From: JARRON01 sp037383845
Lineage (GTDB): Bacteria > Pseudomonadota > Gammaproteobacteria > Steroidobacterales > XN24
Length of the DNA stretch: 36,046 nucleotides
Reading direction: 5' to 3'
NCBI GenBank assembly: GCA_037383845.1
Contig: JARRON010000017.1
Span: 1 to 36,046, forward strand
Position numbers and translations under genes: made by a program. Below, piece after piece: positions 26,238 through 34,433 of the stretch. The notes beneath the pieces were generated by a model. The model ran no database searches, had not been told where the DNA came from, and saw only the letters and a list, made by a program, of their open reading frames with translations. Numbering within the stretch: the stretch's first letter is position 1; the number at the start of each line of letters is the position of its first letter.

Positions 26238-26636
26238 TCAAGGCCGCGCGTAGCTCACTGTCGCCTGGGCCACGGCGTCTGCCTCCCCATCGGTGTATAG
26301 CCGGACCTCCCCCACCAGCAGCCGGCGGCCGGTCCGAAGCATCTCCGCCTCCGCGAGCACGTCCTTGAGCGCGGGTCGCCGCAGGAAACACATATGAAAG
26401 CTGCTCGTCACGGCATCCGTGGCGGCCGCGTCCTGCGCCAGAATCGCCGCATAGATTGCCGTATCCGCCAGCATCATCATAGACGGACCGGCCACCGTGC
26501 CGCCGGGCCGACCGTGCCGCGGCGCAGCGAACAGCCGGATCCGGGCCCGCCCCGGCGCCAGTTCCTCGATGGCCATGATGTCGTCGAAGCGAGGCCAGTG
26601 GCTCCTGAGCCAGGCCTCCAGGCCGGCCTGATCCAT
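26238..26636 (-). CDS. PaaI-like hotdog thioesterase
   Basis: A 132-residue hotdog-fold protein. Family features are GRPGGTVAGPSMMMLADTAIYAAILA in the central helix region and VTSSFHMCFLRRPALKDVLAEAEMLRTGRRLLVGEVRLY as the following strands. Such proteins hydrolyse acyl-CoA thioesters in the cytoplasm. The ATG at 26636 starts the family-like region; a GTG at 26657 right after the upstream stop is possible and would add seven residues. It is 22 nt after the Nma111-like gene. Confidence 0.88.
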   Translation of the reverse strand: MDQAGLEAWLRSHWPRFDDIMAIEELAPGRARIRLFAAPRHGRPGGTVAGPSMMMLADTAIYAAILAQDAAATDAVTSSFHMCFLRRPALKDVLAEAEMLRTGRRLLVGEVRLYTDGEADAVAQATVSYARP

Positions 26637-26658
26637 GCCGGCAGCGGCGTCTTCCACG

Positions 26659-29517
26659 TCAGCGGGCTGCCGCCGGGAATGGCGGCAGGGACTCACCCTC
26701 TCCCGGTACGGGCGACGGAATCGGGGTTCGCCGCCATCCCCGCGAGCCCCGCACGAGCTCGTAGGCAGGCCAGTAGCGGTTATCCAGCTTGAGCGTGATC
26801 ACGTCTTCCTGGCCGTTCCAGGCCACGGTCTTCAGGCGCACTGCGGACCGATCCGGCCGGCCGGAGATCTCCGCAAGGAACGCGTCCAGGTCGGGGGTGG
26901 GCACGCCGTCCACCTCGACCACGCGCTGACCGGCAAACAGGCCATAGCGGCTGGCCGGTGAGCCGAAAGCGTAGTAGGCCACGAACACGCCGCTGGGCTC
27001 GATACCGCGCTGGGCGGCCATGGGCCGGTGGGGCGCCTGTAGCAGGGCGCCGGCCCACTGCACGACCCGGTCCACGCCGCTGCCGTCCAGCTGCACCGTG
27101 GGAACCTCCAGGGACAGGGCCTCGCCCTCCCGCCAGACCACCACCCGCGCCACGGGTACCTGGGCGGCTACTTCCACTTCCCGGAAGCGGCTGACCACGT
27201 TGTCGTTCACCGACAGCAGGACGTCGCCGGGCTTGAGCAGGGAGGCCGCCGGCGACCCGGCCACGAGGCGCGTCACCTGCAGCGCCTGCCGGCGTTCCGG
27301 ATCGTGGGCTTCCAGGCGCCGGACCCACTCCTCGGAAAGGCCCAGCCTGCGGGCCGATGCCAGGGGCAGCTCGGAGAGTTCACTTTCCAGGGACCTCAGC
27401 TCCCGGTCGCCCCGGGCGAGCTCTGCCACTTCCGCCACCAGGTATCCCGGCATCCCCTCGTTGGACTGTTCCGTGGTCCGACCGGCGTCGAAGGCGAAGC
27501 TCGACCACATGCCCAGGACCCGGCCCTTCTCGTCCGCCAGCACGCCGTCAAAATCGCTGGGGCCGTTCACCAGCTGGATGGATTCCAGGTTGCTTTCACG
27601 GAAGCGAAGGGTCCGGGAAAGCGGGAAGGTGAGCGCGTCCACGGAGGCCACCTCGGTGGACTGGGACACCAGTCTGTGGTCGCCCCGCAGTCCCACCACC
27701 CACACCCGGTCGCCCGGCATGGCGGGTGCCGGCGCAATGCTGGCGGAACGCACCGGCGTATCGCCGATCAGCGCCGGGTCGTACCTGAGCACGCTCAGGT
27801 TGTGCAGGGGATGGATGTAGGCCACCTCGGCCGGGATCTCCACGGACCCGGCAAAGGTCAGCACCGCATCTCCCATGGCCTCCGGGACCGTGTTCCTGTC
27901 CACGACAACCAGACCCTGCTCCGCATCCATCACCAGCCCCGTGCCGTGGTAGTTGCGGTCCGAGACGCCGGACACCGGATAAGGCATGTCGAAGTTCACG
28001 AGCACCAGGGAGCGCTGCAGCGTCGCGAGCTTGCGATCCGACTCAGGCGGGAACCGGGTGCTCGCCGGCTCCGGCGGAGCCGCGGTGCCCACTTCCGGCA
28101 GGGCCTCGCAGGGCCAGTGGCCGCTGCTGTCGTCCCGGGCGCATCGCTGGGCCGGGAACCAGCGCCGGTCCATGCGAAGGCTGCGTACCCTCGGGGTACG
28201 GGGATCGTCGAAACCGAACCATCGCACCGGCACCTGGTCGCCGTCCTTCAGCCCGGAGACGACGTCCACGAAAGTCTCCAGGTCGGGAGTCGGCTCCCCG
28301 TCCATTTCCACGACAACCGCCGCACGCGGAATGGCCGCGGTCGAGAACACGTAGCCCGGGTTGGCCACGTAAACGCCGGCGCCAAGGGCCACGTTCAGGT
28401 GCCGGGCCTGCTGGTAGGACAGGTCGTGGACCACCGCGTCGCCGAACTGCACGAAGGCGTCCGGGGTGACCCGGTGCAGGTCCGTGACCGGCAGCGCCAC
28501 CTGCAGCATCTCGTCGCCCCGGCGGAGGGAAAGATTCACGGTCTCGCCAACGCCCTCGTCCAGGATGTCCGCCAGCGGATCAAATTCGGCGACGGGCTGC
28601 CCGTTCACCGTCAGCAGAATGTCGCCCGGCGCCAGGCGATCCTCGGCCGGCGCTCCGGGGAGGACCTCCCGCACCACCAGCATCCCCTTGAGCCCCGGGA
28701 ACTCGGCCCGGTAGAGGGCCTCTTCTTCCTCGGACAGCCCCAGGCGCCGCAGCTCGTCATAGGCGACGTGGACGAAGGTGGTCAGAAGCGTGCCCCGCGT
28801 CACGGGCCGGCCCTCCCGGATGAGGTTCAGCGCCCGGGTCACGCGGCCGAGAGGCAGGAAGAAGCTGGAGGCGGCCTGGGTGTTGGCGCCCGCGTTCAGC
28901 GCCACCACGTTTCCGTCGATGTCGATCACCGGCGATCCCGAGGAGCCGCCGGAAGTACCCGAGGCCGCCTGCAGGTAGAACGTGTTGAAGTCGTTGTACT
29001 GGCCTCGCCCGTACTCCGGCGCCCCCCGGTCCAGGCGGGCCAGGGTGCCGGCCAGGATGGAGATCTGCTCGCCGGCGTCGTTGCCCACGACCCGGATCTC
29101 CCGGCCCACCTGCGCCCCTTCCGGCGCCAGGGGCAGGGTGACCGGGTCGATGTACCTGAGCCTGGCGGGGTCGTAGCGGTAGAACCCGAAATCATGGACC
29201 GGGTCCCGGTACACCGGCGTCAGCTCCACTTCCTCGTGGTTCAGGAACACCGCCTCCGCCACCACCGGGCCGGGAGTCACGACGTGGCGGTTGGTGAGGA
29301 TCAGGCCGGCGTCGGCATCCACCACGAATCCCGTAGCCTGGCTGGAGGAATTCCACTCGGTGTCGAAGGCGCGGGTCTGGTCCACCTGGATGGACACGAT
29401 GCTGGGAGAGACCCGCTCCAGGGTCGCACGCCAGTCTCCGTTGTCCGCAGCTCCGGCGGCGAGGGAAGACAGGAAAAAGACGGCGGCCGCCAGGACGGCG
29501 GATGGCTTCAGCTGCAT
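26659..29517 (-). CDS. Nma111-like tandem HtrA protein: active protease, PDZ, inactive protease, PDZ
   Basis: A 952-residue secreted/periplasmic protein with signal peptide (hydrophobic AVLAAAVFFLSSLAAG). The first trypsin-like domain is complete: His78 (LTNRHVV), Asp109 (PVHDFGFYRYD), Ser193 (GTSGGSSGSPVID). A PDZ follows (about 250-350), then a PDZ-like part with FGDAVVHDLSYQQARHLNV and GVYVANPG. The second protease-like domain has GTGLVMDAEQGLVVVDRNTVP and HPLHNLSVLRYDP: His and Asp are replaced by Asn, and no serine loop is found (GPSDFDGVLAD). Two more PDZ-type parts follow (VVQWAGALLQAPHRP, ending LKLDNRYWPAYELVRG). This order, the GSSGSP serine loop and VDRNTVP closely resemble yeast Nma111p. 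It lies in the glycine-cleavage run, 25 nt after the kinase. Confidence 0.92.
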   Translation of the reverse strand: MQLKPSAVLAAAVFFLSSLAAGAADNGDWRATLERVSPSIVSIQVDQTRAFDTEWNSSSQATGFVVDADAGLILTNRHVVTPGPVVAEAVFLNHEEVELTPVYRDPVHDFGFYRYDPARLRYIDPVTLPLAPEGAQVGREIRVVGNDAGEQISILAGTLARLDRGAPEYGRGQYNDFNTFYLQAASGTSGGSSGSPVIDIDGNVVALNAGANTQAASSFFLPLGRVTRALNLIREGRPVTRGTLLTTFVHVAYDELRRLGLSEEEEALYRAEFPGLKGMLVVREVLPGAPAEDRLAPGDILLTVNGQPVAEFDPLADILDEGVGETVNLSLRRGDEMLQVALPVTDLHRVTPDAFVQFGDAVVHDLSYQQARHLNVALGAGVYVANPGYVFSTAAIPRAAVVVEMDGEPTPDLETFVDVVSGLKDGDQVPVRWFGFDDPRTPRVRSLRMDRRWFPAQRCARDDSSGHWPCEALPEVGTAAPPEPASTRFPPESDRKLATLQRSLVLVNFDMPYPVSGVSDRNYHGTGLVMDAEQGLVVVDRNTVPEAMGDAVLTFAGSVEIPAEVAYIHPLHNLSVLRYDPALIGDTPVRSASIAPAPAMPGDRVWVVGLRGDHRLVSQSTEVASVDALTFPLSRTLRFRESNLESIQLVNGPSDFDGVLADEKGRVLGMWSSFAFDAGRTTEQSNEGMPGYLVAEVAELARGDRELRSLESELSELPLASARRLGLSEEWVRRLEAHDPERRQALQVTRLVAGSPAASLLKPGDVLLSVNDNVVSRFREVEVAAQVPVARVVVWREGEALSLEVPTVQLDGSGVDRVVQWAGALLQAPHRPMAAQRGIEPSGVFVAYYAFGSPASRYGLFAGQRVVEVDGVPTPDLDAFLAEISGRPDRSAVRLKTVAWNGQEDVITLKLDNRYWPAYELVRGSRGWRRTPIPSPVPGEGESLPPFPAAAR

Positions 29518-29542
29518 TGGACGGGATGCCTCGCGGGCCTGC

Positions 29543-30490
29543 TCATGATCCGATGAGGCCGGAATCGTAGCCGAACGCTTTCCGGAACCTCTCGGAGAAA
29601 GACCCTGCATTGAAGGAATGGTTCTGCGTTCCGTGGGTCTCGACCTTGATGGCGCCCATCAGTGACGCGATCCGGCCGGTGACTTCCCAGTCCGCCTCGC
29701 GCATGAGGCCGTACAGCAGTCCCGCCCGGTAGGCGTCGCCGCAGCCGGTAGGATCGGCCACATTCTCCACCGGCGCCGCCGGGATCCAGATCTCCCGCCC
29801 GCGAGTGAAGATGCGGGAGCCCTCCCCGCCCAGGGTAACGACGAACGCTGAGACCCGGGCGGCCAGCGCCTCCAGGGAGAGCCCGGTCCGCTCGGAAAGC
29901 ATCTTGCCCTCGTAGTCGTTGACCGCGACCACCGTCGCCATCTCGACGAAGCTGGCCAGTTCCTCGCCGTCGAACATGGGCAGCCCCTGCCCGGGATCGA
30001 ACACGAAGGGGATGCCGGCGTCCGCGAACTGCGCGGCATGGTCGAGCATGGCCTGCCGACCGTCCGGGGAAACCATGCCCCAGGTTATGCCGGCATCCGC
30101 AGGCACGCTGTTGAGGTGGGCGGAGTTCATGGCGCCGGGATGGAAGGCCGTGATCTGGTTGTCTGCCAGGTCCGTGGTGATGCTCGCCACGGCGGTGTAG
30201 GAGTCCGGCAGCTCCCGTACGTAGTCCAGGGGCACGCCCCGGGCGTCGAGCCACTCCCGGTAGGGCGCGAAATCCCGGCCCACAGTGGCCATCGGATAGC
30301 CCCGCTCGCCGAGCAGCCGGAGGTTGTAGGCGATGTTGGCTGCACAGCCACCGAATTCACGGCGCAGTTCGGGCACCAGGAACGACACGTTCAGCACGTG
30401 GATCTGGTCGGGCAGGATCTGGTCCTGGAACCGGCCCTGGAAGACCATGATGTTGTCGTAGGCGATGGAGCCGCAGATCAGCGCACTCAT
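29543..30490 (-). CDS. PfkB-family carbohydrate/nucleoside kinase
   Basis: A 315-residue ribokinase-family kinase. N-terminal SALICGSIAYDNIMVF and FGGCAANIAYNLRLLG (substrate and nucleotide pocket) and the PfkB signature VADPTGCGDAYRAGLLYG with the catalytic Asp, plus VVTLGGEGSRIF, are present. The N-terminal pattern is closer to adenosine-kinase-like members than to fructokinases; the substrate is open. The ATG at 30490 has GAGGAA 4-5 nt upstream. It follows gcvPB by 49 nt and is in the same run. Confidence 0.93.
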   Translation of the reverse strand: MSALICGSIAYDNIMVFQGRFQDQILPDQIHVLNVSFLVPELRREFGGCAANIAYNLRLLGERGYPMATVGRDFAPYREWLDARGVPLDYVRELPDSYTAVASITTDLADNQITAFHPGAMNSAHLNSVPADAGITWGMVSPDGRQAMLDHAAQFADAGIPFVFDPGQGLPMFDGEELASFVEMATVVAVNDYEGKMLSERTGLSLEALAARVSAFVVTLGGEGSRIFTRGREIWIPAAPVENVADPTGCGDAYRAGLLYGLMREADWEVTGRIASLMGAIKVETHGTQNHSFNAGSFSERFRKAFGYDSGLIGS

Positions 30491-30539
30491 CCGGTTCCTC
30501 CGGGCCCAGGGGGCAGACAGGCTTGTCGTCGTCCGGGGC

Positions 30540-32003
30540 TCAGGCGGCCTCCTCCGGCACCCAGGCCAGGTCCAGCTGCCTGGCGGCCCGTACGTCGTCC
30601 AGCCGGCGCACCGGCGTCGTGTAGGGCGCACCCTTGAGCTTGTCCGGGTCCTTCCGGGCCTCGGCCAGGATAGCCTTCATGGCATCCACGAAGGCGTCCA
30701 GGGTTTCCCGGGACTCCGTCTCCGTGGGCTCGATGAGCAGGCACTCCGGCACGAGCAACGGGAAGTAGGTGGTGGGCGCGTGGAAACCGTGGTCCAGCAG
30801 CCGCTTGGCCACGTCCATGGCGGTGACGCCGAGTTCCTTCGCCTCCCGCTTCAGGGTGACGATGAACTCATGGCTCGCCCTTCGCGCCGGGTAGGCCAGC
30901 TGAAAGCCGGCGTCCGCCAGCCTGGCCATCAGGTAGTTGGCGTTCAGAGTGGCAAACTCACCGACCCGCGTCATGCCCTCGGCGCCCAGCATGCGGGCAT
31001 AGACGTAGGCCCGCAGGTTGACGCCGGCGTTGCCCATGAACGCCGAGAGCCGGCCGATGGTCTGGGGCTTGTCGTCCTCGGTCAGCCAGCGATAGGTATC
31101 GCCTTCCCTGGCCACCACCGGCACGGGCATAAACGGCAGAAGCCGCTCGCTGACGCCGACGGCGCCAGATCCCGGTCCGCCGCCGCCATGGGGCGTGGAG
31201 AAGGTCTTGTGCAGGTTCATGTGGATGACGTCGAAGCCCATGTCGCCGGGACGCACCTTGCCCAGGATGGCATTGAGGTTCGCGCCGTCGTAGTAGAGCA
31301 GCCCGCCGGCGCCGTGGACGATGCGGGACATCTCCAGGATGTTCCGGTCGAACACTCCCACCGTGGACGGATTGGTCAGCATGATGCCGGCCGTCTTCGG
31401 GCCCACCGCGGCCTTCAGCGCCTCCAGATCCACGTCGCCATTCTTGCCCGTGGGAATCTCGATGACCTTGCAGCCGCACATGGTGGCGGTGGCCGGGTTG
31501 GTCCCGTGGGCGGCGTCGGGGACGATGATCTCGTCGCGATGATCATCGCCGCGGGCGGCGTGGTAGGCCCGGATCATGGCCACCCCGGCGAACTCGCCCT
31601 GTGCGCCCGCCATGGGCGTCAGCGACACGCCCTTCATGCCCGTGACTTCCTTGAGAATTTCCTGCAGCTCGTACATGCACGCCATGTACCCCTGCCCGGT
31701 GGACTCCGGGGCCAGGGGATGGCGGCCCAGGAAGCCGGGCAACAGCGCCAGGGTGTTACACGCCCTGGGGTTGTACTTCATCGTGCAGGAGCCCAGCGGA
31801 TAGAAGTGGGTGTCGATGGAGAAGTTCAGCTGGGACAGCCGAGTGAAATGCCGCACCGTGTCCAGTTCCGAGACTTCGGGCAGCGTCGGCGGCGCCCGCC
31901 TGCGCAGGTGCTCCGGGATATCTGCTTCCGCCGGCGCGGACGGTGCCTGGGCCACCGCCCGTCGCCCGGGCCGGGAGTACTCGAAGATCAGCGGCTCAGT
32001 CAT
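30540..32003 (-). CDS. gcvPB: Glycine dehydrogenase (decarboxylating) subunit 2
   Basis: A 487-residue PLP enzyme, the C-terminal half of the split P-protein of the glycine cleavage system. The PLP lysine is Lys266 in HMNLHKTFSTPHGGGGPGSG. Other features are YPLGSCTMKYNPR, TPMAGAQGEFAG, DAAHGTNPATA and LYYDGANLNA. With GcvPA it decarboxylates glycine and loads the aminomethyl group onto lipoyl-GcvH. It lies 32 nt after tpx. Confidence 0.97.
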   Translation of the reverse strand: MTEPLIFEYSRPGRRAVAQAPSAPAEADIPEHLRRRAPPTLPEVSELDTVRHFTRLSQLNFSIDTHFYPLGSCTMKYNPRACNTLALLPGFLGRHPLAPESTGQGYMACMYELQEILKEVTGMKGVSLTPMAGAQGEFAGVAMIRAYHAARGDDHRDEIIVPDAAHGTNPATATMCGCKVIEIPTGKNGDVDLEALKAAVGPKTAGIMLTNPSTVGVFDRNILEMSRIVHGAGGLLYYDGANLNAILGKVRPGDMGFDVIHMNLHKTFSTPHGGGGPGSGAVGVSERLLPFMPVPVVAREGDTYRWLTEDDKPQTIGRLSAFMGNAGVNLRAYVYARMLGAEGMTRVGEFATLNANYLMARLADAGFQLAYPARRASHEFIVTLKREAKELGVTAMDVAKRLLDHGFHAPTTYFPLLVPECLLIEPTETESRETLDAFVDAMKAILAEARKDPDKLKGAPYTTPVRRLDDVRAARQLDLAWVPEEAA

Positions 32004-32035
32004 GGGCGCTCGTCTCCCTGGATCGACGGCCGGGA

Positions 32036-32536
32036 CTAGCCCAGGGCCTTGAGGGCGGCGTCGTAGTCAGGCTCCTGGCCGATCTCGGGCACCAGCTCCG
32101 AGTGGACTACGGTGTCGTTCTCGTCCAGGACGATGACCGCCCTGGCCGTAAGGCCGGCCAGCGGGCCGTCGGCGATCAGCACGCCGTAGTTCTTGGCGAA
32201 GTCCCCGGCACGCATCGTGGACAGGCTGTGAACGTTCTCCAGGTCCTCGGCGCCGCAGAATCGCTTGTGGGCAAAGGGCAGGTCGGCGGAAACCATGAGC
32301 ATCACGGTGTCGTCATGCTCGCGGGCGTAGTCGTTGAACTTCTTCGTGGACGCCGCGCACACCGGGGTGTCGATGCTGGGGAAGATGGAGACGAGTTTCT
32401 TCTTGCCCATCCAGCGCGACAGGGCGACATCGTTCAGGTCGCTGTCGGTAAGGGTGAAATCCGGGGCCTTGCTGCCCACCCGCGGAAGCTCGCCGGAGGT
32501 GTGGATCTCGTTGCCCTGCAGGGTGATGGTTGCCAT
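32036..32536 (-). CDS. tpx: Thiol peroxidase (Tpx, atypical 2-Cys peroxiredoxin)
   Basis: A 166-residue peroxiredoxin. The peroxidatic cysteine is Cys60 in FPSIDTPVCAAS and the resolving cysteine is Cys94 in FCGAEDLENV, matching the spacing of E. coli Tpx (61/95). GSKAPDFTLTDSDL and ARAVIVLDENDTVVHSELVPEI complete the family pattern. It reduces peroxides with electrons from thioredoxin. GGAG lies 7 nt before the ATG. The gene sits inside the glycine-cleavage run, between gcvPA (39 nt away) and gcvPB (32 nt), and would be transcribed from the riboswitch-controlled promoter. Confidence 0.97.
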   Translation of the reverse strand: MATITLQGNEIHTSGELPRVGSKAPDFTLTDSDLNDVALSRWMGKKKLVSIFPSIDTPVCAASTKKFNDYAREHDDTVMLMVSADLPFAHKRFCGAEDLENVHSLSTMRAGDFAKNYGVLIADGPLAGLTARAVIVLDENDTVVHSELVPEIGQEPDYDAALKALG

Positions 32537-32575
32537 TTGTATCTCCAGGAAAGTGATGTTGCGGGGACGCCGTTC

Positions 32576-33946
32576 TCAGGCGACCCGGGCCTGCCGGAGT
32601 ATGTCCGTCAGCGCCCGTCGATAAGCCTCGATGTCTGCGTCCGTGCGGGTCTCGGTGGCGCAGACAAGAAGCCCGTGACCGAGCTCGGGATAATCCCGGG
32701 ACAGGTCGTAACCACCGACGATGCCCCTCTCGGCCAGGGCCGCCACGATCGGAGCGACAGGCTGGTCCAGCTTTAGGGCGCACTCGTGAAACACGGGACC
32801 TTCGAAGAGCCGGCTCACGCCCTCGAGGCCCGTCAGCTCGTCCGCCAGGACCGCGGTATTCCGCACGCATGCAGCGGCCACGCGGGCGAGGCCTTCCGCG
32901 CCCAGCAGGCTCATGTAAATGGTTGCGGCAGTGACCATGAGCCCCTGGTTGGTGCAGATGTTGGAGGTGGCCTTGGAGCGGCGGATGTGCTGCTCCCGGG
33001 CCTGCAGGGTCAGGGCGTAGCCCGTCCGGCCGTCGAGATCGACCGTGCGGCCTACGATGCGGCCGGGCATCTGCCGGACCAGCGACTTGCGGCTGGCAAG
33101 GAAGCCGAAGTACGGCCCGCCGGAGGAGAGGGGCACCCCCAGGGGCTGACCCTCGCCGCAAACGATGTCCGCGCCGGACTCGCCCCAGCCGCTGGGCGGC
33201 TCCAGCAGGGCGAGGCTCACGGGATTGACGACAGCGATGACCAGGGCGTCCCGGGCCCGGGCCCAGTCCACCAGGGCCGCGACGTCCTCGTAGCGGCCGA
33301 AGAAATTGGGCTGCTGGATGACCAGGGCCGTCACGTCCTGGTCGTCCCAGGCAGACAGGCCCTCCGCGGACACGACGCCCGTGGCTGCCTCGAACGGCAC
33401 CGCTTCGAAGGTCAGCCCCTGGCCGCCGGCGATGGCGTGGCAGGTGCGGCGGTAGGCAGGGTTGACGGTGCCAGGCACCAGGATCCGGGCGGACTTCGAG
33501 GTCCGGTTCCCGCGCACCGCCATCAGGCAGGCCTCGGCCAGGGCCGACGCGCCGTCGTACAGAGACGCGTTGGCCACCTCCATGCCGGTAAGCGCCGTCA
33601 TCATGGACTGGAACTCGTAGATGAGTTGCAGCGTCCCCTGGCTGGCCTCGGCCTGGTAGGGGGTGTAGGCGCTGTAGAACTCGCCCCGGGTCGTGATCTC
33701 CCAGACCGCAGCAGGAATGTGGTGCTCGTAGGCGCCCGCGCCGATGAAATTCAGCGGGCCCGCGTCCGCGCCGGCGCGTTCCCGCATCAGCCGCTGGATC
33801 TCCATCTCCGTGGCAGCCTCGGGCACGGCCAGGGAACCGACCTTCAGCTCGTCGGGGATCTCGTCGAACAGGTCTTCCAGCCGGGACACGCCCACGGCGT
33901 CCAGCATCGCCCGGATGTCGGCGTCAGTGTGGGGAATGAAGGGCAT
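32576..33946 (-). CDS. gcvPA: Glycine dehydrogenase (decarboxylating) subunit 1
   Basis: A 456-residue protein, the N-terminal half of the split P-protein. Characteristic segments are MPFIPHTDADIRAMLD, FIGAGAYEHHIPAAVWEI, EFYSAYTPYQAEASQGTLQLIYEFQ, MEVANASLYDGASALAEACLMA, and the C-terminal RRSKATSNICTNQGLM. It has the aminotransferase fold but no PLP lysine, as expected for subunit 1, and pairs with GcvPB. GGAG lies 7 nt before the ATG. 27 nt separate it from gcvH. Confidence 0.97.
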   Translation of the reverse strand: MPFIPHTDADIRAMLDAVGVSRLEDLFDEIPDELKVGSLAVPEAATEMEIQRLMRERAGADAGPLNFIGAGAYEHHIPAAVWEITTRGEFYSAYTPYQAEASQGTLQLIYEFQSMMTALTGMEVANASLYDGASALAEACLMAVRGNRTSKSARILVPGTVNPAYRRTCHAIAGGQGLTFEAVPFEAATGVVSAEGLSAWDDQDVTALVIQQPNFFGRYEDVAALVDWARARDALVIAVVNPVSLALLEPPSGWGESGADIVCGEGQPLGVPLSSGGPYFGFLASRKSLVRQMPGRIVGRTVDLDGRTGYALTLQAREQHIRRSKATSNICTNQGLMVTAATIYMSLLGAEGLARVAAACVRNTAVLADELTGLEGVSRLFEGPVFHECALKLDQPVAPIVAALAERGIVGGYDLSRDYPELGHGLLVCATETRTDADIEAYRRALTDILRQARVA

Positions 33947-33973
33947 GTCGTTACTCCACCGCGGTGACCGCGG

Positions 33974-34360
33974 TTACTCCTCGAGAGTCTCGGCGTAGGC
34001 CTGGGCGTCCATGAGATCATCCATTTCGGCCCCGGCCGACGGTCGGATTTTCATGAGCCAGCCCTCGCCGTAGGGATCCTCGTTCACGAGCTCCGGCTTG
34101 TCCGCCAGGGCCTCGTTGGCCTGGATCACCTCGCCGCTGACCGGCGCATAGACGTCGGACGCGGCCTTGACCGATTCCACCACGGCGCAGGCGTCTCCGG
34201 CAGTAACGGTGCCACCGGTCTCCGGGGTCTCCACGAAGACCAGGTCGCCCAGGGCATCCTGGGCGTGGTCGGTGATGCCCACGGTGACGGTGCCGTCGTC
34301 CTCGGGGCGCACCCACTCGTGGGACTTGGTGAACTTCAGGTCGCCGGGGATGTTGCTCAT
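33974..34360 (-). CDS. gcvH: Glycine cleavage system H protein
   Basis: A 128-residue lipoyl carrier. The lipoylated lysine is Lys65 in AVVESVKAASDVYAPVSGEV. KFTKSHEWV at the N-terminus and GITDHAQDALGDLVFVETPE complete the pattern. It shuttles the aminomethyl and dihydrolipoyl groups between the P, T and L proteins. Second gene of the run, 73 nt after gcvT. Confidence 0.97.
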   Translation of the reverse strand: MSNIPGDLKFTKSHEWVRPEDDGTVTVGITDHAQDALGDLVFVETPETGGTVTAGDACAVVESVKAASDVYAPVSGEVIQANEALADKPELVNEDPYGEGWLMKIRPSAGAEMDDLMDAQAYAETLEE

Positions 34361-34433
34361 CGTCAGCCCTCTCTCTTGGCGTGTTCCCGTCCTGGCAGTG
34401 CCAGTGGTCTGCTAATTCTAGTCGGTGGCCGGC

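Noticed and set aside
27304..29556. Open frame of about 750 codons on the plus strand opposite the Nma111-like gene
   Set aside because: It is an antisense shadow caused by high GC at third codon positions; it has His/Gly/Arg-rich composition, no family pattern and no ribosome binding site.
30465..32039. Plus-strand open frame opposite gcvPB
   Set aside because: Antisense shadow; gcvPB motifs are complete on the minus strand.
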